Source: Balaenoptera acutorostrata
Lineage: Eukaryota > Chordata > Mammalia > Artiodactyla > Balaenopteridae
DNA length: 64,000 bases
Assembly: GCF_949987535.1 (NCBI RefSeq)
Contig: NC_080075.1
Coordinates: 2,852,001 to 2,916,000, forward strand
Direction: 5' to 3'
How positions within the stretch are numbered: the stretch's first letter is position 1; every line of letters begins with the position of its first letter. Below are positions 24,280-34,600 of this stretch, in pieces. Position numbers and translations under genes: made by a program. Below the pieces are notes generated by a model. The model saw nothing but the letters and a program-made list of their open reading frames with translations, was not told the DNA's origin and did no database searches.

Positions 24280-26900
24280 CCAGGCATTTTATAAGATTAA
24301 AAAATGTAGTTGTAGGCGGCGTCTAATGCAAGGCTATAGCTAAGTTTTTGCCATTAAAAAGAGGCTTCAGATGGATCGTATAACTTTAAATACACAATTT
24401 TGTATAATAATTTTCTATTTGGTAGCATTTGATTAAAGAAGAATTGGTTTTAAACACTTTGTGGTGGAGGGGACGCTCTTAGTCTCCTCAGTAGCTCGTG
24501 GGCTATTGATTCTGACGCTCAGAGTTTGTGCTTCTTGTAACTTTGCCGGAAATGCGGCCAGATTTGTGTCCCCCTGCTCTGCCCCTCGTTAGTGATGGTC
24601 TCACTTTCCACCCCAACTTGTTGGTTTAAGCAGAAGTGCTGTCCTAGCCAATAAAACTGGAGTGACTTCTCAGAGGAGATAAGGAACAAGATGAGAGAGA
24701 GAGCCACCAGTGTCCAAGACAGTTCTGCAGAAACGGGGGCTGTCGGACCCTCCGGGCAGGTCACGGCCACATGGGTCCTCCTGGGAGTTGGTTTCAGTGA
24801 TGGGGGCGTTGTCTCGGGGTCACCTCGGTCCCCTCCAGCCGACGTGGAGCCCTGTGTGTTCTCACAGTTGACTCTGTTAGATGACTTCTGTCCCAGTCCT
24901 GCAGAGTTGGAGGAGGTAGAAAGCATATCCCAGGTCTGAGCATCACCAGGGCCTTACCTGGGACGAAAACAGTTCCCCACTCTGATGGCTCCAGAGCACA
25001 GGAATGGTGCCCGGTGGGGTTGGTGCAGTCTACGGTCTGTCGTCTCCTTTCCCCCGCAGGGCCTGCGCTTGTCCAAACACACATGGGACCACCTTTCCAG
25101 TTAGATTGGGAGTTTCTTTTTTCTAAGTGAGCCGGCTGTTTGGGAATGCGCATATGAACCTTCTGTTTTCATTAATATTCCTGGCCTCCAGTTTTTCCAT
25201 CCATAAAATGAGGTAGTCATAGATAATCTCCCAAATTGTTTCCAGATTAAAAAATTTTATGATCTATAGCCCTATCTCCTTTCCTTGTTCTTATTTCAAA
25301 TCCTCAAGTCATTATTCTTTAATTTGTGTGACCGGAATAGGCAAATAAGCTTCCACAGGTAAATGGCAGCCGTTATTCGAAAAATCTATGTGTTGGAGGG
25401 ACGGCGCTTAACTGCGATGAGCTAAACGATGGCCACTTTCAAGGCCAGTAACTGAGGAATTACAGGAAAGCATTGCATCTTCTGCCAACATAGCCGCTGC
25501 AACCTGACGGTGGCCTTAGGACAAAGGATATTTACATGTTGTGTTTCAGAACAAAAATTCAAACGCTCAGGAGCCTCATCCTGTGATGTTATGGCAAGAA
25601 TGTCCAGACAATGTTTTCTTTAACCCCAGGAAAAGCAATTCAGAGGGCTGGCTCTCGCCACATGTGTCCAGCTGCATGCTTCGTACTTTTGGGAAAAAAC
25701 TGTCCTAATAAACACAGAAGTAACCAAGTATGGATGCTTGAAAGCTGTCCATTTCTTTGCTTACAGTTGTCAGGATCTTATATACACAAGAGTACAAAAT
25801 AAATAAACACTTATCAAATTCGCTATTATCTCATAAACCAGGCAGCAATATTTCATTTGCATCCTGGGGTATTATTTTGGAATTTCACTCTGACGTGGGT
25901 GGAAATGACTGAAAATGGAATCAAGTTTAATCAGAGTTTGTGAAACATCGCTCAGAGTTACACAGTCGACCTGTCTCCATATTTAATAATTTATAAAGCT
26001 TTTTCACTTGTAGCGAATCAAATATTGCCACTTGAGAAGATACTTCTAAAGAAGTTGGACTGTGTTTCGAATGGCTCGGAGGCGTTTCTCCACCCCTAGT
26101 CTTCCCAGGGTAGACCGGCTCTTTCTGGGGTAGTGCTGACATGTTTGTGCAGGGACCACATGGGGAGGGGGGGAGGGGGAAACCTCCCGCCTTCCTCTGC
26201 CCCTACCCTGTCCTTTCTGCTCAGACACACACCACACTCATCCTGGAAAAATGCAGCTCGAGGTGTCGCCTGGAGTGGCCGTTGACTGCCGCTGTCACTG
26301 TGTTTCCCACCGTGATAATCCCTGTCCTTGGAAGCCAGGCTTTCCCTTTCTCCTGCTCCCTGGATACCTGGGCTGGGAGAGGATAGTCTTGTCATCTGGG
26401 AGGAATGAGGCCCCCGGGGCGGCTCCTCTTGGGCAGGGGCCGGGCGTGCTTCCCAGTGAAGCCGGGTCGAGGTGATGCTCTGACACCCCTCCCTTGGCTT
26501 CTGTGGTTTCTTCTTATTCAAATGCATGAATCATAAAGGGGAGCTCACGGAAAGTCTTTTTATAGCAATGAGCATATTGTTTTCTATCCCTGCTGTGCTA
26601 TTTTGGGGGCAGGGAGAATGGGAAGATGTGAGGTTGCGTCCCACGTTTGAAGCAGGCACTCCTTCCCGGGGGTGAGGGCTCTGATGCCAGCTCTTTCTTG
26701 GGTCCAAAACTGAGATCACGTTTTCTGACACGGTCACCCAGAATTGGGACTCTTAAAGAAGTGGAATGCACTCAGACACAGAACTGCCCCCAGCGAAGTT
26801 CTTAAAAGTATCATTGAAAACTAACACCCGCTTCAAGGGTGAGTGTCGATCGCTCACGCGGAGGATGTAGCCACCGGTGGGAAAGGTGATGGGAAGGGTG
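24280..26900. other. Unassigned intronic DNA of FHL2
   Basis: No repeat family or exon is recognised. The sequence is mixed AT- and GC-rich. Confidence 0.4.
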
Positions 26901-26903
26901 ACC

Positions 26904-26982
26904 CTCACCGAGCCTGTCCTTTGTCTCCTCCCTGGACACGGGCCATCGAGCATGCTCACCGAGCCTGTCCTTTGTCTCCTCC
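26904..26982 (+). repeat. 28-bp tandem duplication before the FHL2 ATG exon
   Basis: A 28-bp unit (CTCACCGAGCCTGTCCTTTG, then TCTCCTCC) occurs at 26904-26931 and 26955-26982. The second copy supplies the polypyrimidine tract of the acceptor. Confidence 0.9.
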
Positions 26983-27010
26983 ATGGTAGGTGCAGAAATC
27001 TGGTGCCAGG

Positions 27011-27166
27011 ATGACCGAGCGCTTCGACTGCCGCCACTGCGAGGACTCCCTCTTCGGCAGGAAGTACGTCCTGCGGGAGGAGCGGCCCTACTGCGTGGCC
27101 TGCTTCGAGGCCCTCTTCGCCAGCACGTGCGAGGAGTGCGGGAACCTGATCGGCTGCGACTGCAAG
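27011..27166 (+). CDS. FHL2: FHL2 coding exon 1: start codon and half LIM domain
   Basis: It encodes residues 1-52 (MTERFDC...CDCK). The ATG has an A at -3. The acceptor is one of two nearby AGs, ending at 26989 or 26995, so about 15-21 nt of 5' UTR precede the ATG. The donor after 27166 is AAG|GTACCT, phase 0. The exon carries the half-LIM zinc finger and the first two ligands (C40, C43) of LIM1. From memory, it differs from human FHL2 at about 11 positions, including residues 8, 11, 12, 25, 45 and 46, but all zinc ligands are kept. The reading frame is open upstream to a GTG at 26990, which I do not take as a start. Confidence 0.95.
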
Positions 27167-28603
27167 GTACCTGGCCCCTGGGCGTCCCCCAGCCCCGTGC
27201 CCCCCGCCCTCCCTCGGGCCTCCCAGCCCCCCTGGACACCCGCACTGGACTCCCCGAGAACCACACACTTCTCAGCACGGTTGTGCTCACGTCCTGGTCC
27301 TCATCAGCCTGGACACTCTGCAGGCCCCTCTACTGGGCTCGGACCCTCCACCGGCCTTTCCCAGCCGCCTCCCCACGGGCGTGGTCTCTGCCCGTCCCAG
27401 TCCCGCTGCCCCCGGTCGGGGCTTTTCCAGGACGTGTGCGCCGAGCATCCCAGGTCCACCTGTGATGGCCCCGTGGTCCGCATCCTTATCCAACCAGCCA
27501 CCTGCCGCCCAATCCCGTGCTCCCCCGAGGGCAGCGCTCTCCCTCCTGGGCTGACTCGTGGGGCAGGTGCAGGCGGTCAGTGTTGGCGCAGTGAGTGTAC
27601 ACGTGGGAGAGCCGGCGCCCACCCCCGGCTGGAGGGGCTGAGAGGCCCTGCCTGCACTGGGGCGTCGGGGGAGCTTGTCTTCTTCGTGGGGAGGGTCAGG
27701 ATGTGCGGCTGCCGGCTGAACAGGTAGGGCTGGATCTGCTGGGGGCGATCCGGAGTGGTCCAGCGCGTGTCTGCCCTATTTCTGTCGCATCCGTCCTTCC
27801 CATGATGGTCAGTAAGCAGCCGGCTTACTGGCGCTAGGTGTTCAGTGACAGTCGAGGGATAATTCCCGTCTTACGGGGAAGAAGCCGTTGCCCTGAGCAG
27901 AGACAAAGGGTGTGGGATGCCCCCACTTGAGCCCGAGCTGCAGCTACGTGTCATGGCTCCACAGAGCAGTGGCACGTGGAACGGAAGGGACACGGGACTC
28001 GGCATCTGTCCCGTGGAAGCCTTAAAGCATCCAGAGCCTTGGCTACGACCACGAGCGAAAGTAGCCGGTCCTGCTTGTCTGAAAGCCGCCTGCCCTCCGA
28101 CCTCCAGCTCTGTGTGATGTGTGTCCGAGTCCCTCTGCGTTCATCTCCAGGCCAAGCACAAGAGCTCAGACACCACGCTGCCCCATTCCATCCTGGCTCT
28201 GCATCTCACTGGCTGTGTGATCGCGGGCCCGTGGCTTGACCCCTCTGTGCCCGTCTGCACGTTTATAAAAGGGAGCTACGGGCTTCCCTGGTGGCGCAGT
28301 GGTTGAGAATCTGCCTGCTAATGCAGGGGACACGGGTTCGAGCCCTGGTCTGGGAAGATCCCACATGCCGCGGAGCAGCTGGGCCCGTGAGCCACAATTG
28401 CTGAGCCTGCGCGTCTGGAGCCTGTGCCCCGCGACGGGAGGGGCCGCGACAGAGAAAGGCCCGCGCACCGCGATGAAGAGCGGTCCCCGCACCGCGATGA
28501 AGAGTGGCCCCCGCTTGCCGCAACTGGAGAAAGCCCTCGCACGAACCGAAGACCCAACACAGCCAAAAATAAATAAATAAATAAATAAATAAATAAGAAA
28601 ATC

Positions 28604-28639
<36 letters not shown>

Positions 28640-31600
28640 AAAGGGAGCTACAACAAGGGAGCCTGCGTCATGGGTTCTCGTGGTGTGTAGCTATCACGCA
28701 ATCAGTGCCCTAAGGAGCAGCTGATGGTGTGGAAAACTCCAACCCCCTCTACTCTTCCGACTGCTTCCCTGCAATTTGCTCCCTCCCCCTGCCTCTCGAA
28801 GCTTCGCCCTGTCTCTTTATCAGTTTTCACTAGAGAAATGTCAATAAAAATGTCCGCTTTGAGGAAGAACTAAGAAGCAGAGAAAACGATTATTATTTTA
28901 TAAAGGCTTTACCTGGAAAAGACATAAGTAGGTGAGAGGTTCAGATATCATTCTGACAAGCAACTGTGGTTTAAAGGAGACGTTTTGGAGATTTAGGGCT
29001 CATCATCCTTGCCCGGGGGCTAAAGTAAAAACAAAAGCGAAGTCACTGATCATTTCTTCAGTATAATTTAGTGGGCAGACCCTTGAAACTAGTTATCCTT
29101 CAGCACATGTTTTAGGAGCAGATAAACAAGAATTCCCCAAATGGGGCCAAAATCAACAAGACTGCTGCAAAGTCAGGCGTCATTCACGCTGAACTTTTCA
29201 ACCCGGATAACAGTTCACTCTCTGGAGTTACGCCACGTGATTCTGCGCATGTGGGAAGGGAAAAGATGTGAACTTGCAGTTAGACCTTGCCACTTGGGGC
29301 TTCTGAATATTTGGAACGGTTTTCTTGGCTTTCAGAAGTAATTACGCAGTTGGTTTTGTGGAGGAAGTGATGGCAGGAAAAATGTGCCTGCACTTGGGGA
29401 AGAGAAGCCCCAGCCTGGCAGGCGGGGTGCTGGGCAGAGCTGCCGGGCTGGCGGGTCTGGTGGCCCTTCTCTTGTCTGAAAATAGCTGGGGCGCCACAAG
29501 CCCCACTTGGGTCTCCCTCCGAAGGACATGGGTGTATAACTTAAAATACTGCAAGCCACCGGGGATTAGGCTGATGTTGTGGGTATTGACTGACTTTCAA
29601 ATGAGGTAGGCAGGACTTCAGGACGACCTGCTTCCATAGGTAGCTTACCTGTGTTTGAGCATCATTTCTACGCAGACTCTCTTTCTGTTCTTTCTTTCTG
29701 TTTAGTTAACTCTGAGGAAATGCTGTCATCTCCAGGGGTAAAAATCATTCATTTTTATGGCCAGGGGAATAGTTGACAACAGGTAATACGAATAAAAATG
29801 TATGATCCTCTGACCTTATGCTCTTCCGGAAATTTTTCCTGGACACCTGTGGATACCAGCAAAATATATATTTTTTTGCCTGATTACAGATGTTTTTCGG
29901 GGGATAGGTCTACCTAAGTCCCGGGCTTCAAAAAGTCAAGAAACCAAAGAAAAGATAAGCTGGGCCAGTACTCAGAGGTGGCTGCTGGTCCCTCGCATCA
30001 GCAAATTGGTGCCTTTAGCAAACTCTGGGCCGCAAACCTGGCTCAGACTTTGGGTTTTCCGTGTCTCTGCGAGCAGCACCATAAAGTCAGACAGGCCTCC
30101 AAACCCACCCACCCGCGTGCCTGGAGGGGGCCGCGAAGAGGAAGACGTGGTAACAGTCAAAGGACCTTCTGCAGGTCTAAAACCAGCATTGGGGGCTTCC
30201 CTGGTGGCGCAGTGGTTAAGAATCCGCCCGCCAATGCAGGGGACGTGGGTTCGAGCCCTGGTCCGGGAAGATCCCACATGCGACGGAGCAACTAAGCCCG
30301 TGCGCCACAACTACTGAGCCTGTGCTCTAGAGCCCACGTGCCGCAACTACTGAACCCACGCGCCACAACTACTGAAGCCCGTGCACCTAGAGCCAGTGCT
30401 CCACAACAAGAGAAGCCACCGCAATGAGAAGCCCGCGCATTGCAACCAAGAGCAGCCCCTGCTCACTGCAACTAGAGAAAAGCCCGCGTGTAGCAACGAA
30501 GACCCAATGCAGCCAAAAATTAAAAATAAATAAATAGTAAAAATAAATTAAATAAGTAAACAGGTCCCCTTGAGGGCACACCTGGGACACGGCTGCACAG
30601 CGTCGTTCTTCAAGGATTTGAAAGGATGTGCAGTTGGGGACATGGTAGCCTGACAGTCTCAGAGTGCGGAACACCTTTTCAAAGCGCTGAGCACGAATGA
30701 CACGGCAGATCCACCGATGAGGTGAAATCCCGTGGATTTGAGGACTGGCTGGCTTGGGAATCAGCAGCTGAGCTTCCCCCAGCCCAGGAGGGATAGACAG
30801 GGTGTAAAGGAGGGTGAGGGACCCCCCTGCCCGGAGCTGCCCTCGTTAACTGGTGGGCGAGGGGGTGCTCCAGGCCGCTGACCCCCCCTGCGGCTCAGCT
30901 GAGGTCTCAACGAGGGCACATTCAAAGCAAAGCCACAAGCGCTTCCCATATTAGGAATATTTCTGAAGTGGAAAAATATAAATTCTGAAAGGAAGTGTTT
31001 GGGCCTTATCTTACCTTGTGTATCAGACATTTTACTGCAATTTATGACATTCTGCGTGCATAAGATTAGCATTGGTCTTTTTTCTGGGACGTGTCAAAGA
31101 TTTTTTTTCTTCCTTTTTGTTGTTTCTCCCCTTCATGCTCTCTCTCTACAGAACCTGAAAAGCAGGGTATTTCTAGGACATTTCCAAGTTCTTGAAAGTC
31201 AGTGCGTCCATATGTCTTAGCCTTGAACCTCAGCATCTAAGTGGTATCTTTGGGGACCACGTGGCATACTCGACACATAACAGAATTAAGTGAGACGAGA
31301 CTAGCTAGCTCGGTACTAAAAACCAAAACTAAAACTCCGTTTGGAGCCGTGAACACCAGAGGTGGAAAGAGCCGCTGGGAACCCAGTCTTACAGACGAGC
31401 ATTCAGAGCGGCCGTGCGTTTCGGTTCAGGCACCGGGTCGAATCAACCTAACCTAACCTGGAGCCTTGGCCTTTCTGTGCCGTTTTGCGGTCCATCCCCC
31501 TGAGCCCCGAGCCCCCAAAGCCAGTGGCATTTCCCACCTCCGCGCCCACAGGGCATGGACTCTGCAGAAGTGAGTTCAGGAGGAGGTGGTGACGTGAATT

Positions 31601-34600
31601 ATCAACTTGACTCAGACTCGCTTTTCAGGACCCCACAAGAGAAGGAGGATTACCGGGAAACCCAACAGCACAGCAGCAGATGGGGGCTTCCGTGTGTGGT
31701 CCTGAACGAGCTGCGTGACGTGGGCTTTTCCGGGGGTGCCCGCGGGGGTGGCACCAGGGGCACAGCGTCCTGCAGGGCCAGCATCCCTCATGGCCACGCA
31801 GGCGTCACTGAGCGGCTCGTGCCCGCGCGGGGCCTCACAGCCGGGGGGGCGGAGGGGCGGGGGGGGCGACGGGGCGGAGGGGCGACGGGGCGGAGGGGCG
31901 GAGGGGCGGAGGGGTGGGCCTCCCGAGGTCAGGCACGGGCACGGGGTGAGAGAGGAGACTGGGGCAGAGGGTGAGGCTGGGCGAGCGTGCTGAGACCTGC
32001 TTGCAGAGATGCCCCCGGGCCGCACGTCAGCAGGAGGGATGCCAGAAACGGGGTTCACGGCGTCTTGGCATTGTTACGTTAAACTTGCTCACCTATCAAA
32101 TGGGAATAAACCTTACTCCATGGGGTTACTGTGCGGCTGAAATCAAGGAAGAGGAGACTAAGAATTTTAGGATCAGAAGGGCTGCGGAGGCTGAAAGCAC
32201 TGTACAGAGCAGTGACTGAGCCAGGAGCTCGGAGCTTAGGTCAGGGCGTCCGTTCCATCCCCGTCTTCACGGGTAAATGTGATCTCAGCAAGTGACGCTT
32301 CGGGGCACCTGCTGTCACCACGAGCTGGCATCTAAGACCGACATTAATCGAGCCGTTACAATGTGCCAGGACCGTTGTCAGTGCTTCACCATCATCCCTG
32401 TTTCCCCGGGCGGATCTGAGGCTGGGAGAGGTCAGGTGACGCACCCCCAGCCCCACGGCAGGTGCGTACGTGGCAGAGCCAGGGTTTGAGTCTGGAGCCG
32501 TCCGCTTTAAGCGCTGGGATGAAATACCTCAGGCGTTTCAGACACTGTGCTCCTGGGTCCCCGAGGGCACTGGTGGTACAGCAGGTGTGCAGGGCGGTGC
32601 CCGGAGGACAGTCACCACTGGCTGCCGCTGGAACAGGGGTGGATGGTTCCAGTTCCCCACGGCCCTGCCCTCGACAGTGACGCTAGCTTGTTCAGAGACC
32701 GTTTGTGACTCACCGAGGCTTCTGAGAGCAGGAGCGTGGGTTGGTATTTGTCTCGAGGAGAAACATTTCATCCGAAGGTTTGAGAATTATCCAATGCCCC
32801 TGAATGCATATTTCAGGGCTGTGGAGTGTTAATGCAGAAACACGTGTGTGTGTGTGTGTGTGCACGCACGTGCGTGCGCGTCTGAGAGGGGCAGACAAGG
32901 GAGCAGCTGTGTGAGGGTCACGATGCTCCAGGGAAGGGACGGCTGGTGACTCAGCTGCGCCGGCATCTGGGAAGGACAGAGTCTAGCTCCCTGGGGCGGG
33001 ACGGGGGTGGGACCAGGAAGGGGGGATGTTTCCCTGCGGCTGCTGTCACCAGCCTGGAGGGCTAGGCAGAAGCCAGGGCGCGAGCAGTCCTTCCCTCGAA
33101 CGCAGGACGCGGGACGCAGGACAGCAAGTGACCAAGTGACCAGCAGCCTCGGGAGGGTGGAGCTGGGCCTCCAGAAGGTCTAGAAGTCCTGCCTGGGTGC
33201 TTAGGGTCTCGTCAGGACAGGGCGGTGGTACCCAGATTTCGAGGGAACTTTCTAGTGTCCGATGTCTGTCAACACATGAGCTCTTGTCAACCTAGCTGAT
33301 GTGTTTTCATGCCGGAAATGTTCACCGTAGGCAAGTGGATTTCTGCAGTGCTTTTGAGCCACGAGATCGTTTTAAATGAGCTTTCCCCTGACCGTCCAGT
33401 CACCTAACGATGTGCGGCGCTGTCCTCCTATGGGCCTCGCTAACTAGGGCAACTGGTGACAGCTGGTGGCTTCGCTCTCGCGTCCGTGGAGGGTCCGCCC
33501 TGGGCTGTGTTGAAGGTCAGGCCCCCAAGGCAGATGTCCTTGGACTTGGCTTCCTTTCTTCCCCGTTCACTCGCAGCCTTGCTGTCCCCTGCCCTGCCCT
33601 CCCGGGCTCGCAGCTCAGCGGGGTGGGGCTCACGGAGGGGACCCGCTGAACTTCTGGAAGGGTGCTTTCCACATGCCACGTGATAATCAAAACTTATTTT
33701 TTAATTGTGGTAAAATACACATAAAATGTACCATCTTAGCTGACTGGAAGCGTACAGTCCAGTGGTGCTAAGTACCTACACTCTGTTGTGCGACCATCCA
33801 CCTCCAGAACCATTTCATCTTGTCAAACTGAAGCTCTGTCCCCACTAACACCCGCCCTGCCCCAGCCCTGGGTACCCACCCTGCTGCTTCCTGTCTCTGA
33901 ACTTACCTCCTCCAGGACCTCATATAAGTGGAATGATTCAGTATTTGTCTTTTTCTGACTGACTTATTTCACTTAGCATGTTCTCAGAGTTCATCCATGT
34001 TGTAGAGTGTGTCAGAATTTGTTTCCCTTGTGAGGCGGAATAATAGTCCATGTTTATCCATCATCTGTGGATGGACGCTGGGGTGGCTTCCACCTTTTGG
34101 CTGCTGTGAATGTGGGTCTGCAGATTCCTTCTTTTGGTTCTTTGGGGCATATACCCAGAATTGGAATTGCTGGATCATATGGTAATTCTCTTTTTAATTT
34201 TTTGAGGAACTGCCATACTGTTTTCCGTACAAGAAACTGTTAAATGCATTTATTCTATAATCTGTGTTATAACAGTGATCCCACGATCAAAAACTCCTAC
34301 TCTTCTTAAATTAGGCTGATTATTGTTCTTAGTGGACAGGGCATTATTTATTTAATTATTTAAATTTTTTGGCCACGACGCCTGTATCATGTGGGATCTT
34401 AGTTCCCCGAGGAGGAATCGAACCCGTGCCCCCTGCAGGGAAGCACGGAGTCTTAACCACTGGACCACCGGGGAATTCCCAGCGGACGGGACTTTAAATG
34501 GTTTGTTCGCCTTTCAGAGTCTCAACAAAGACAGTGCTGAACTGCATTCATTCATTTGGCCTCCGTGGCCCAGCCCGGCGGGGACTCCCCCGGCCGGCTG

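Larger units (their letters stand above)
17345..26989 (+). other. FHL2 5' intron region
   Basis: This is the stretch between the proximal first-exon donor and the ATG exon. It holds a MIR pair (18470-18815), an MLT2 LTR (about 19339), CHR SINEs (20231, 23873), a long CA-type repeat (20985) and otherwise unique sequence. I found no further coding exon. One or more noncoding 5' UTR exons could be hidden here. Confidence 0.5.

Noticed and set aside
26904..26982. Short direct repeats considered as a CRISPR-like array
   Set aside because: There are only two units, in a mammalian intron next to an acceptor. It is a local tandem duplication.
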